From Prosopocoilus inquinatus (Eukaryota > Arthropoda > Insecta > Coleoptera > Lucanidae), in assembly GCA_036172665.1 (NCBI GenBank), contig JAYKNF010000019.1, positions 699,001-763,000 of the forward strand: DNA of 64,000 nt, in the 5' to 3' direction. Position 1 is the stretch's first letter. Each line of letters starts with the position of its first letter. Position numbers and translations under genes: made by a program. Of the stretch, positions 1 to 11,529 are shown piece after piece. Under the pieces are notes generated by a model. The model was given only the letters and a program-made list of their open reading frames with translations. It was not told where the DNA came from and made no database searches.

Positions 1-31
1 ATGAGTAATAATCGATTAGATACATCACAGG

Positions 32-53
32 AACAACGCTAATGCGTGTTGTT
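32..53 (+). other. Short dyad symmetry AACAAC-10-GTTGTT (once per monomer)
   Basis: AACAAC at 32-37 and GTTGTT at 48-53 are perfect inverted repeats with a 10-base spacer. The pair is kept in most monomers although the spacer (GCTAATACGT, GCTAATGCGT or GCTAATAGGT) varies. A second, smaller dyad, CAGC-4-GCTG, lies about 20 bases downstream. Its loop varies as TTCT, TCCT or TTCA, and it is weakened in the TTCTACTG variants. Such dyads are common in satellites and could seed cruciforms, but the stems are short. Confidence 0.5.
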
Positions 54-167
54 TCGTTTAAAACTATTTCCAGCTTCTGCTGCGTCCGAGAACTTTGTAT
101 CTCACATCAGAGTTACTGGAGTCCATCCAAACGTAAAATAACATGATAGATGAGTAATAATCGATTA

Positions 168-316
168 GATACATCACAGGAACAACGCTAATACGTGTTG
201 TTTCGTTTAAAACTATTTTCAGCTTCTTCTGCGTCCGAAAACGTCGTATCTCACATCAGAGTTACTGGTGTCCATCGAAACGTCAAATAACATGATAGAT
301 AAGTAAGGATCGATTA
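168..316 (+). repeat. Representative satellite monomer (149 bp), unit phase chosen at GATAC
   Basis: One complete unit for orientation; the phase is arbitrary because the array is continuous. Landmarks in order from the unit start: GATACATCACAGG; AACAACGCTAATACG; GTTGTTTCG; TTTAAAACTATTTTCAGC; a TTCTTCTGCGTCCGAAAAC region; GTATCTCACATCAGAG; TTACTGGTGTCCATCG; AAACGTCAAATAACATG; ATAGATAAGTAAGGATCG; ATTA. The length is 3 x 49 + 2, so any reading frame shifts at each unit. In-frame stops (TAA in AATAACATG, TAG and TAA in the junction) occur in nearly every unit. The unit contains about 7 CpG in most variants. Confidence 0.95.
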
Positions 317-796
317 GATACAGCACAGGAACAACGCTAATACGTGTTGTTTCGTTTAAAACTATTTCCAGCTTCTGCTGCGTCCGAGAACTTCGTATCT
401 CACATCAGGGTTACTGGAGTCCATCCAAACGTCAAATAACATGATAGATAAGTAAGGATCGATTAGATACATCACAGGAACAACGCTAATGCGTGTTGTT
501 TCGTTTAAAACTATTTCCAGCTTCTGCTGCGTCCGAAAATTTCGTATTTCACATCAAAGTTACTGGAGTCCATCGAAACGCCAAATAACATGATAGATGA
601 GTAAGGATCGATTAGTAACATCACAGGAACAACGCTAATGCGTGTTGTTTCGTTTAAAACTATTTCTAGCTTCAGCTGGGTCCGAGAACTTCGTATCTCA
701 CATCTAAGATACTGGAGTCCATCGAAACTCCAAATAACATGATGGATGAGTAAGGATCGATTAGATACATCACAGGAACAACGCTAATGCGTGTTG

Positions 797-813
797 TTTC
801 GTTTGAAACTATT
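797..813 (+). promoter_or_regulatory. Partial CENP-B-box-like motif (example of a site present once per monomer)
   Basis: Seen: TTTCGTTTGAAACTATT. The mammalian CENP-B box is (C/T)TTCGTTGGAAACGGGA with essential positions TTCG....A..CGGG. This site matches 12 of 17 positions and keeps TTCG, the central A and the first C, but lacks GGG. The more common monomer form TTTCGTTTAAAACTATT (for example 52-68) matches 11. Other copies of the G form lie at 1,542-1,558, 9,884-9,900, 28,250-28,266, 36,296-36,312 and 43,299-43,315. Without the GGG, binding by a CENP-B-type protein is not supported; similarity by chance or to another transposase-derived protein's site is equally possible. Confidence 0.3.
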
Positions 814-1780
814 TCCAGCTTCTGCTGCGTCCGAAAATTTCGTATCTCACATTAGAGTTACTGGAGTCCATCGAAACGTCAAATAACATAGTAGCTAAGT
901 AAGGATCGATTAGATACATCACAGGAACAACGCTAATACGTGTTGTTTCGTTCAAAACTATTTCCAGCTTCTGCTGCGTCCAAAAACTATGTATCTCACA
1001 TCAGAGTTACTGGAGTCTATCCAAACGTAAAATAACATGATAGATGAGTAAGGATCGATTAGATACATCACAGGAACAACGCTAATACGTGTTGTTTCGT
1101 TTAAAACTATTTCCAGCTCCTGCTGCGTCCGAAAATTTCGTATCTCACATCAGAGTTACTGGAGTCCATCGAAACGTCAAATAACATAGTAGATAAGTAA
1201 GGATCGATTAGATACATCACAGGAACAACGCTAATACGTCTTGTTTCGTTCAAAACTATTTCCATCTTCTGCTGCGTCCGAGAACTTTGTATCTCACATC
1301 AGAGTTACTGGAGTCCATCCAAACGTAAAATAACATGATAGATGAGTAAGGATCGATTACATACATCACAGGAACAACGCTAATACGTGTTATTTCGTTT
1401 AAAACTATTTCCAGCTAATGCTGCGTCCAAAAACTTTGTATCTCACATCAGATTTACTAGAGTCCATCGGAACGTCAAATAACATGATAGATGAGTAAAG
1501 ATCGATTAGATACATCACAGGAACAACGCTAATACGTGTTGTTTCGTTTGAAACTATTTCCAGCTCCTGCTGCGTCCAGAAACTTTGTATCTCACATCAG
1601 AGTTACGGGAGTCCATCGAAACGTCAAATAACATGATACATGAGTAAGGATCGATTAGGTACATCACAGGAACAACGCTAATGCGTGTTGTTTCGTTTAA
1701 AACTATTTCCAGCTTCTGCTGCGTCCGAAAATTTCGTATCTCACATCAGAGTTACTGGAGTCCATCGAAACGTCAAATAA

Positions 1781-1797
1781 CATAGTAGGCTAAGTAA
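1781..1797. repeat. Monomer junction with 1-bp insertion
   Basis: CATAGTAGGCTAAG here has one base more than the related junction CATAGTAGCTAAG. After it the anchor phase moves by +1 (1,808 - 19 = 12 x 149 + 1). Confidence 0.9.
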
Positions 1798-1930
1798 GGA
1801 TCGATTAGATACATCACAGGAACAACGCTAATACGTATTGTTTCGTTCAAAACTATTTCCAGCTTCTGCTGCGTCCGAAAACTTTGTATCTCACATCAAA
1901 GTTACTGGAGTCCATCGAAACGCCAAATAA

Positions 1931-3720
1931 CATGATGGATGAGTAATAATCGATTAGATACATCACAGGAACAACGCTAATGCGTGTTGTTTCGTTCAAA
2001 ACTATTTCCAGCTTCAGCTGCGTCCGAGAATTTCGTATCTCACATCAAAGTTACTGGAGTCCATCGAAACGCCAAATAACATGATGGATGAGTAATAATC
2101 GATTAGATACATCACAGGAACAACGCTAATGCGTGTTGTTTCGTTTAAAGCTATTTCTAGCTTCAGCTGCGTCCGAGAACTTCGTAACTCACATCAAAGT
2201 TACTGGAGTCCATCGAAACGCCAAATAACATGATAGATGAGTAAGGATCGATTAGATACATCACAGGAACAACGCTAATGCGTGTTGTTTCGTTTAAAAC
2301 TATTTCCAGCTTCTGCTGCGTTCGAGAACTTCGTATCTCACATCAGGGTTACTGGAGTCCATCCAAACTTCAAATAAAGTGATAGATAAGTAAGGATCGA
2401 TTAGATACATCACAGGAACAACGCTAATACGTATTGTTTCGTTCAAAACTATTTCCAGCTTCAGCTGCGTCCGAGAATTTCGTATCTCACATCAAAGTTA
2501 CTGGAGTCCATCGAAACGCCAAATAACATGATGGATGAGTAATAATCGATTAGATACATCACAGGAACAACGCTAATGCGTGTTGTTTCGTTTAAAACTA
2601 TTTCCAGCTTCTGCTGCGTCCGAGAACTTTGTATCTCACATCAGAGTTACTGGAGTCCATCCAAACGTAAAATAACATGATAGATGAGTAATAATCGATT
2701 AGATACATCACAGGAACAACGCTAATGCGTGTTGTTTCGTTTAAAACTATTTCCAGCTTCTGCTGCGTCCGAAAACTTTGTATCTCACATCAAAGTTACT
2801 GGAGTCCATCGAAACGCCAAATAACATGATGGATGAGTAATAATCGATTAGATACATCACAGGAACAACGCTAATGCGTGTTGTTTCGTTTAAAACTATT
2901 TCCAGCTTCTGCTGCGTTCGAGAACTTCGTATCTCACATCAGGGTTACTGGAGTCCATCCAAACTTCAAATAACGTGATAGATAAGTAAGGATCGATTAG
3001 ATACATCACAGGAACAACGCTAATGCGTGTTGTTTCGTTTAAAGCTATTTCTAGCTTCAGCTGCGTCCGAGAACTTCGTAACTCACATCAAAGATACTGG
3101 AGTCCATCGAAACGCCAAATAACATGATAGATGAGTAAGGATCGATTAGATACATCACAGGAACAACGCTAATGCGTGTTGCTTCGTTTAAAACTATTTC
3201 CAGCTTCTGCTGCGTCCGAAATCTTTGAATCTCACATCAGAGTTACTGGAGTCCATCCAAACGTCAAATAACATGATAGATGAGTAAGGATCGATTAGAT
3301 ACATCACAGGAACGACGCTAATACGTGTTGTTTCGTTTAAAACTATTTTCAGCTTCTTCTGCGTCCGAAAACGTCGTATCTCACATCAGAGTTACTGGTG
3401 TCCATCGAAACGTCAAATAACATGATAGATAAGTAAGGATCGATTAGATACATCACAGGAACAACGCTAATGCGTGTTGTTTCGTTTAAAACTATTTCCA
3501 GCTTCTGCTGCGTTCGAGAACTTCGTATCTCACATCAGGGTTACTGGAGTCCATCCAAACTTCAAATAACGTGATAGATAAGTAAGGATCGATTAGATAC
3601 ATCACAGGAACCACGCTAATGCGTGTTGTTTCGTTTAAAGCTATTTCTAGCTTCAGCTGCGTCCGAGAACTTCGTAACTCACATCAAAGATACTGGAGTC
3701 CATCGAAACGCCAAATAACA
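1931..3720. repeat. Local 6-monomer (894 bp) and 4-monomer (596 bp) higher-order repeat
   Basis: The rare variant TCGTTTAAAGCTATTTCTAG, followed by TTCGTAACTCAC, starts at 2,141, 3,035 and 3,631, spacings of 894 and 596 bases (6 and 4 units). The variant CATGATGGATGAGTAATAATC at 1,931 recurs at 2,825, again 894 bases. Ordered strings of variants rather than single monomers are therefore duplicated. Confidence 0.8.
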
Positions 3721-5219
3721 TGATAGATGAGTAAGGATCGATTAGATACATCACAGGAACAACGCTAATACGTGTTGTTTCGTTTAAAACTATTTTCAGC
3801 TTCTGCTGCGTCCGAAAACGTCGTATCTCACATCAGAGTTACTGGAGTCCATCGAAACGTCAAATAACATGATAGATAAGTAAGGATCGATTAGATACAG
3901 CACAGGAACAACGCTAATAGGTGTTGTTTCGTTTAAAACTATTTCCAGCTCCTGCTGCTTTCAAAAACTTTGTATCTCACATAAGAGTTACCGGAGTCCG
4001 TCCAAACGTCAAATAACGTGATAGATGACTAAGGATCGATTAGATACATCACAGGAACAACGCTAATATGTGTTGTTTCGTTTAAAACTATTTCCAGCTG
4101 CTGCTGCGTCCGAGAACTTTGTATCTCACATCAGACTTACTGGAGTCCATCCAAACGCCAAATAACATGATAGATGAGTAAGGATCGATTAGATACATCA
4201 CAGGAACAACGCTAATGCGTGTTGTTTCGTTTAAAACCATTTCCAGCTTCTGCTGCGTCCGAAAACGTCGTATCTCACATTAGAGTTACTGGAGTCCATC
4301 GAAACGTCAAATAACATAGTAGCTAAGTAAGGATCGAATAGATACATCACAGGAACAACGCTAATACGTGTTGTTTCGTTCAAAACTATTTCCAGCTTCT
4401 GCTGCGTCCAAAAACTTTGTATCTCACATCAGAGTTACTGGAGTCCTTCCAAACGTAAAATAACATGATAGATGAGTAGGGATCGATTAGATACATCACA
4501 GGAACAACGCTAATGCGTTTTGTTTCGTTTAAAACTATTTCCAGCTTCTGCTGCATCCGAAAACGTCGTATCTCACATCAGAGTTACTGGAGTCCATCGA
4601 AACGTCAAATAACATGATAGATGAGTAAGGATCGATTAGATACAGCACAGGAACAACGCTAATACGTTTTGTTTCGTTTAAAACTATTTCCAGCTCCTGC
4701 TGCGTCCAAAAACTTTGTATCTCACATCAGAGTTACTGGAGTCCGTCCAAACGTCAAATAACATGATAGATGAGTAAGGATCGATTAGATACATCACAGG
4801 AACAACGCTAATATGTATTGTTTCGTTTAAAACTATTTCCAGCTGCTGCTGCGTCCGAAAACGTCGTATCTCACATCAGAGTTACTGTAGTCCATCGAAA
4901 TGTCAAATAACATAATAGATAAGTAAGGATGGATTAGATACAGCACAGGAACAACGCTAATGCGTGTTGTTTCGTTTAAAACTATTTCTAGCTTCAGCTG
5001 CGTCCGAGAACTTCGTATCTCACATCAAAGTTACTGGAGTCCATCGAAACGCCAAATAACATGATAGATGAGTAAGGATCGATTAGATACATCACAGGAA
5101 CAACGCTAATGCGTGTTGTTTCGTTTAAAACTATTTCCAGCTTCTGCTGCGCCCGAAAACGTCGTATCTCACATCAGAGTTACTGGAGTCCATCGAAACG
5201 TCAAATAACATTATAGATA

Positions 5220-6650
5220 AATAAGGATCGATTAGATACAGCACAGGAACAAAGCTAATACGTGTTGTTTCGTTTAAAACTATTTCCAGCTCCTGCTGCG
5301 TCCAAAAACTTTGTATCTCACATCAGACTTACTGGAGTCCATCCAAACGTCAAATAACATGTTAGATAAGTAAGGATCGGTTAGATACATCACAAGAACA
5401 ACGCTAATACGTGTTATTTCGTTCAAAACTATTTCCAGCTTCTGCTGCGTCCGAGAACTTTGTATCTCACATCAGAGTTACTGGAGTCCATCCAAACGTA
5501 AAATAACATGATAGATGAGTAAGGATCGATTAGATACATCACAGGAACAACGCTAATGCGTTTTGTTTCGTTTAAAATTATTTCCAGCTCCTGCTGCGTC
5601 CAAAAACATTGTATCTCACATCAGACTTACTGGAGTCCATCCAAACGTCAAGTAATATGTTAGATGAGTAAGGATCGATTAGATACATCACAGGAACAAC
5701 GCTAATACGTGTTGTTTCGTTTAAAACTATTTCCAGCTTCTGCTGCGTCCGAAAACGTCGTATCTCAAATCAGAGTTACTGGAGTCCATCGAAACGTCAA
5801 ATAACATGATAGATAAGTAAGGATCGATTAGATACAGCACAGGAACAACGCTAATACGTGTTGTTTCGTTTAAAACTATTTCCAGCTCCTGCTGCGTCCA
5901 AAAACTTTGTATCTCACATCAGACTTACTGGAGTCCATCCAAACGTTAAATAACATGTTAGATAAGTAATGATCGTTTAGATACATCACAAGAACAACGC
6001 TAATACGTGTTATTTCGTTCAAAACTATTTCCAGCTTCTGCTGCGTCCGAGAACTTTGTATCTCACATCAGAGTTACTGGAGTCCATCCAAACGTAAAAT
6101 AACATGATAGATGAGTAAGGATCGATTAGATACATCACAGGAACAACGCTAATGCGTTTTGTTTCGTTTAAAACTATTTCCAGCTTCTGCTGCGTCCGAA
6201 AACGTCGTATCTCACATTAGAGTTACTGGAGTCCATCGAAACGTCAAATAACATAGCTAAGTAAGGATCGATTAGATACATCACAGGAACAACGCTAATG
6301 CGTGTTGTTTCGTTTAAAACTATTTCCAGCTTCTGCTGCATCCGAAAACGTCGTATCTCACATCAGAGTTACTGGAGTCCATCGAAACGTCAAATAACAT
6401 GATAGATGAGTAAGGATCGATTAGATACAGCACAGGAACAACGCTAATACGTTTTGTTTCGTTTAAAATTATTTCCAGCTCCTGCTGCGTCCAAAAACAT
6501 TGTATCTCACATCAGACTTACTGGAGTCCATCCAAACGTCAAGTAATATGTTAGATAAGTAAGGATCGATTAAATACATCACAGGAACAACGCTAATACG
6601 TGTTGTTTCGTTCAAAACTATTTCCAGATTCTGCTGCGTCCGAGAACTTT
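5220..6650. repeat. Local 4-monomer (596 bp) higher-order repeat
   Basis: The variant GTGTTATTTCGTTC starts at 5,411 and 6,007, exactly 596 bases apart. Each time it is preceded by a CAGCACAGG monomer ending ACATGTTAGATAAG and a monomer with ATCACAAGAAC, and followed by a monomer with AATGCGTTTTG. The unit with AAAATTATTTCC, CAAAAACATTG and CAAGTAATATGTTAG near 5.57-5.66 kb recurs near 6.47-6.55 kb. Confidence 0.75.
6245..6270. repeat. Monomer junction with 3-bp deletion
   Basis: ACATAGCTAAGTAAGG lacks three bases compared with ACATAGTAGCTAAGTAAGG. The cumulative phase becomes -2 (anchor at 6,275). It fits loss of one TAG copy by slippage. Confidence 0.9.
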
Positions 6651-7179
6651 GTATCTCACATCAGAGTTACTGGAGTCCGTCCAAACGTCAAATAACATGA
6701 TAGATGAGAAAGGATCGATTAGATACAGCACAGGAACAACGCTAATGCGTGTTGTTTCATTTAAAACTATTTCCAGCTCCTGCTGCGTCCAAAAACTTTG
6801 TATCTCACATCAGACTCACTGGAGTCCATCCAAACGTCAAATAACATGTTAGATAAGTAAGGATCGTTTAGATACATCACAGGAACAACGCTAATACGTG
6901 TTGTTTCGTTCAAAACTATTTCCAGCTTCAGCTGCGTCCGAGAACTTTGTATCTCACATCAGAGTTACTGGAGTCCATCCAAACGTAAAGTAACATGACA
7001 GATGAGTAAGGATCGATTAGATACATCACAGGAACAACGCTAATACGTGTTGTTTCGTTTAAAACTATTTCCAGCTTCTGCTGCGTCCGAAAATTTCGTA
7101 TCTCACATCAGAGTTACTGGAGTCCATCGAAACGTCAAATAACATAGTAGATAAGTAAGGATCGATTAGATACATCACA

Positions 7180-7610
7180 GGAACAACGCTAATACGTGTT
7201 GTTTCGTTCAAAACTATTTCCAGCTTCAGCTGCGTCCGAGAACTTCGTATCTCACTTCAGAGTTACTGGAGCCCATCCAAACGTCAAATAACATGATAGA
7301 TGAGTAAGGATCGATTACATACATCACAGGAACAACGCTAATGCGTGTTGTTTCATTTAAAACTATTTCCAGCTTCTGCTGCGTCCGAAAATTTCGTATC
7401 TCACATCAGAGTTACTTGAGTCCATCGAAACGTCAAATAACATAGTAGATAAGTAAGGATCGATTAGATACATCACAGGAACAACGCTAATACGTGTTGT
7501 TTCGTTCAAAACTATTTCCAGCTTCAGCTGCGTCCGAGAACTTCCTATCTCACTTCAGAGTTACTGGAGCCCATCCAAACGTCAAATAACATGATAGATA
7601 AGTAAGGATC
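7180..7610. repeat. Tandem dimer duplication (298 bp)
   Basis: The otherwise rare pair CTCACTTCAG plus GGAGCCCATCC occurs in two monomers starting at 7,251 and 7,549, exactly two units apart. Each is preceded by a CATAGTAGATAAG monomer, so the repeated unit is a dimer. Confidence 0.8.
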
Positions 7611-8689
7611 GATTAGATACATCACAGGAACAACGCTAATGCGTGTTGTTTCGTTCAAAACTATTTCCAGTTTCTGCTGCGTCCGAAATCTTTGTATCTC
7701 TCATCAGAGTTACTGGAGTCCATCCAAACGTCAAATAATATGATAGATGAGTAAGGATCGATTAGATACATCACAGGAACAACGCTAATACGTGTTGTTT
7801 CGTTTAAAACTATTTCCAGCTCCTGCTGCGTCCCAAAACTTTGTATCTCACATCAGACTTACTGGAGTCCATCCAAACGTCAAATAACATGTTAGATAAG
7901 TAAGGATCGTTTAGATACATCACAGGAACAACGCTAATAGGTGTTGTTTCGTTCAAAATTATTTCCAGCTTATGCTGCGTCCGTGAACTTTGTATCTCAA
8001 GTCAGGGTTACTGGAGTCCATCCAAACGTTAAATAACATGATAGATAAGTAAGGATCGATTAGATACAGCACAGGAACAACGCTAATACGTGTTGTTTCG
8101 TTTAAAACTATTTCCAGCTCCTGCTGCGTCCAAAAACTTTGTATCTCACATCAGACTTACTGGAGTCCATCCAAACGTTAAATAACATGTTAGATAAGTA
8201 AGGATCGTTTAGATACATCACAGGAACAACGCTAATACGTGTTGTTTCGTTCAAAATTATTTCCAGCTTCTGCTGCGTCCGAGAACTTTGTATCTCACAT
8301 CAGAGTTACTGGAGTCCGTCCAAACGTCAAATAACATGATAGATGAGTAAGGATCGTTTAGATACATCACAGGAACATCGCTAATGCGTGTTGTTTCGTT
8401 TAAAACTATTTCCAGCTTCTGCTGCGTCCGAAAACTTCGTATCTCACATCAGAGTTACTGGAGTCCATCGAAACGTCAAATAACATGATAGATAAGTAAG
8501 GATCGATTAGATACAGCACAGGAACAACGCTAATACGTGTTGTTTCGTTCAAAATTATTTCCAGCTTCTGCTGTGTCCGAGAACTTTGTATCTCACATCA
8601 GAGTTACTGGAGTCCGTCCAAACGTCAAATAACATGATAGATGAGTAAGAATCGTTTAGATACATCACAGGAACAACGCTAATGCGTGC

Positions 8690-9240
8690 TGTTTCGTTTA
8701 AAACTATTTCCAGCTTCTGCTGCGTCCGAAAACGTCGTATCTCACATCAGAGCTACTGGAGTCCATCGAAACGCCAAATAACATGATAGATGAGTAAAGA
8801 TCGATTAGATACATCACAGGAACAACGATAATACGTGTTGTTTCGTTTAAAACTATTTCCAGCTTCAGCTGCGTCCGAGAACTTCGTATCTCACATCAAA
8901 GTTACTGGAGTCCATCGAAACGCCAAATAACATGATAGATGAGTAAGGATCGATTAGATACATCACAGGAACAACGCTAATGCGTGTTGTTTCGTTTAAA
9001 ACTATTTCCAGCTTCTGCTGCGTCCGAAAACGTCGTATATCACATCAGAGCTACTGGAGTCCATCGAAACGCCAAATAACATGATAGATGAGTAAAGATC
9101 GATTAGATACATCACAGGAACAACGCTAATACGTGTTGTTTCATTTAAAACTACTTCCAGCTTCAGCTGCGTCCGAGAACTTCGTATCTCACATCAAAGT
9201 TACTGGAGTCCATCGAAACGCCAAATAACATGATAGATGA
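8690..9240. repeat. Tandem dimer duplication (298 bp)
   Basis: The junction variant TGAGTAAAGATCG occurs at 8,791 and 9,089, exactly 298 bases apart. In both places the preceding monomer carries CAGAGCTACTGG and AAACGCCAAATAAC, and the following one carries TTCAGCTGCG and CATCAAAG. Confidence 0.8.
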
Positions 9241-10045
9241 GTAAGGATCGAATAGATACATCACAGGAACAACGCTAATGCGTGTTGTTTCGTTTAAAAC
9301 TATTTCCAGCTTCTGCTGCGTCCGAAAACGTCTTATCTCACATAAAAGCTACTGGAGTCCATCGAAACGCCAAGTAACATGATATATGAGTAAGGATCGA
9401 TTAGATAGAGCACAGGAACAACGCTAATACGTGTTGTTTCGTTTAAAACTATTTCCAGCTCCTGCTGCGTCCGAGAACTTTGTATCTCACATCAGAGTTA
9501 CTGGAGTCCGTCCAAACGTCAAATAACATGATAGATGAGTAAGGATCGTTTAGATACATCACAGGAACAACGCTAATATGTGTTGTTTCGTTTAAAACTA
9601 TTTCCAGCTCCTGCTGCGTCCAAAAACTTTGTATCTCACATCAAAGTTACTGGAGTCCATCGAAACGCCAAATAACATGATAGATGAGTAAGGATCGATT
9701 AGATACATCACAGGAACAACGCTAATGCGTGTTGTTTCGTTTAAAACTATTTCCAGCTTCTGCTGCGTCCGAAAACGTCGTATCTCACATCAGAGCTACT
9801 GGAGTCCATCGAAACGCCAAGTAACATGATGTATGAGTAAGGATCGATTAGATACAGCACAGGAACAACGCTAATACGTGTTGTTTCGTTTGAAACTATT
9901 TCCAGCTTCTACTGCGTCCGAGAACTTTGAATCTCTCATCAGAGTTACTGGAGTCCGTCCAAACGTCAAATAACATGATAGATGAGTAAGGATCGATTAG
10001 ATACATCACAGGAACAACGCTAATACGTGTTGTTTCGTTTAAAAC

Positions 10046-10065
10046 TATTTCCAGCGTCCGAAAAC
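10046..10065. repeat. Monomer with 9-bp internal deletion
   Basis: CCAGCGTCCG replaces the usual CCAGC-(9 bases)-GTCCG. The missing stretch is the TTCTGCTGC or TCCTGCTGC segment. The short repeat GC on both sides of the gap fits slippage. This monomer also loses the small CAGC...GCTG dyad. Confidence 0.9.
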
Positions 10066-10316
10066 GTCGTATCTCACATAAGAGCTACTGGAGTCCATCG
10101 AAACGCCAAGTAACATGATATATGAGTAAGGATCGATTAGATATAGCACAGGAACAACGCTAATACGTGTTGTTTTGTTTAAAACTATTTCCAGCTCCTG
10201 CTGCGTCCGAGAACTTTGTATCTCACATCAGAGTTACTGGAGTCCGTCCAAACGTCAAATAACATGATAGATGAGTAAGGATCGTTTAGATACAACACAG
10301 GAACAACGCTAATACG

Positions 10317-10412
10317 TGTTGTTTCGTTTAAAACTATTTCCAGCTCCTGCTGCGTCCAAATACTTGTTGTTTCGTTTAAAACTATTTCCAGCTCCTGCTG
10401 TGTCCAAAAACT
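10317..10412. repeat. 48-bp direct internal duplication inside one monomer
   Basis: The stretch starting TGTTGTTTCG at 10,317 is repeated from 10,365 (TTTCG at 10,322 and 10,370; CAGCTCCTGCTG in both). The anchors on either side (10,289 and 10,486) are 197 bases apart, that is 149 + 48. It is the only large out-of-register event I found and gives a monomer with two copies of the TTCG....A..C motif. Confidence 0.92.
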
Positions 10413-11529
10413 TTGTATCTCACATCAGACTTACTGGAGTCCATCCAAACGTCAAATAACATGATAGATGAGTAAGGATCGTTTAGATACATCACAGGAA
10501 CAACGCTAATACGTGTTGTTTCGTTTAAAACTATTTCCAGCTCCTGCTGCGTCCAAAAACTTTGTATCTCACATCAAAGTTACTGGAGTCCATCGAAACG
10601 CCAAATAACATGATAGATGAGTAAGGATCGATTAGATACATCACAGGAACAACGCTAATGCGTGTTGTTTCGTTTAAAACTATTTCCAGCTTCTGCTGCG
10701 TCCGAAAACGTCGTATCTCACATCAGAGCTACTGGAGTCCATCGAAACGCCAAATAACATGATAGATGAGTAAGGATCGATTAGATACAGCACAGGAACA
10801 ACGCTAATACGTGTTGTTTCGTTTGAAACTATTTCCAGCTTCTACTGCGTCCGAGAACTTTGAATCTCTCATCAGAGTTACTGGAGTCCGTCCAAACGTC
10901 AAATAACATGATAGATGAGTAAGGATCGATTAGATACATCACAGGAACAACGCTAATACGTGTTGTTTCGTTTAAAACTATTTCCAGCTCCTGCTGCGTC
11001 CGAAAACGTCGTATCTCACATCAGAGCTACTGGAGTCCAAAGAAACGCCAAATAACATGATAGATGAGTAAGGGTCGATTAGATACATCACAGGAACAAC
11101 GCTAATACGTGTTGTTTCATTTAAAACTATTTCCAGCTTCAGCTGCGTCCGAGAACTTTGAATCTTTCATCAGAGTTACTGGAGTCCGTCCAAACGTCAA
11201 ATAACATGATAGATGAGTAAGGATCGATTAGATACATCACAGGAACAACGCTAATACGTGTTGTTTCGTTTAAAACTATTTCCAGCTTCTGCTGCGTCCG
11301 AAAACGTCGTATCTCACATCAGAGCTACTGGAGTCCATCGAAACGCCAAGTAACATGATATATGAGTAAGGATCGATTAGATACAGCACAGGAACAACGC
11401 TAATACGTGTTGTTTCGTTTAAAACTATTTCCAGCTTCTGCTGCGTCCGAGAACTTCGTATCTCACTTCAGGGTTACTGGAGTCCATCCAAACGTCAAAT
11501 AACATGATAGATAAGTAAGGATCGATTAG

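Larger units (their letters stand above)
1..10000. repeat. Left part of array: mixed monomer variants with short local periods
   Basis: Same monomer, but variants are shuffled and local higher-order periods are short: 894 bp (6 units) and 596 bp (4 units) around 1.9-3.7 kb, 596 bp around 5.2-6.6 kb, 298 bp (2 units) around 7.2-7.6 kb and 8.7-9.1 kb. Junction variants frequent here and rare or absent later include GAGTAATAATCG (start of window and about 1.94-2.85 kb), CATAGTAG(A/C)TAAG (about 0.9-7.5 kb) and CATGATGGATGAG (1,931; 2,080; 2,527; 2,825). Two of the five length changes (1,788 and 6,253) lie here. I infer an older or less homogenised stretch, possibly nearer an array edge. This is a reading by eye, not a computed divergence. 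No gene or other element is present. Confidence 0.75.

Noticed and set aside
52..75. RNA polymerase III internal promoter (B-box-like GTTCAAAAC)
   Set aside because: It does not fit GGTTCGANTCC at the key positions, there is no A box at a suitable distance, and no T-run terminator follows.
168..316. Origin of the monomer by internal duplication (CATCACAG and CATCAGAG; AACGCTAATA and AACGTCAAATAA)
   Set aside because: The two pairs of similar words are at different spacings (about 82 and 94 bases) and the similarity does not extend, so chance is the simpler reading.
2373..2378. AATAAA polyadenylation-like signal
   Set aside because: A single-base variant of the normal AATAAC in one monomer, with no gene or transcript context.
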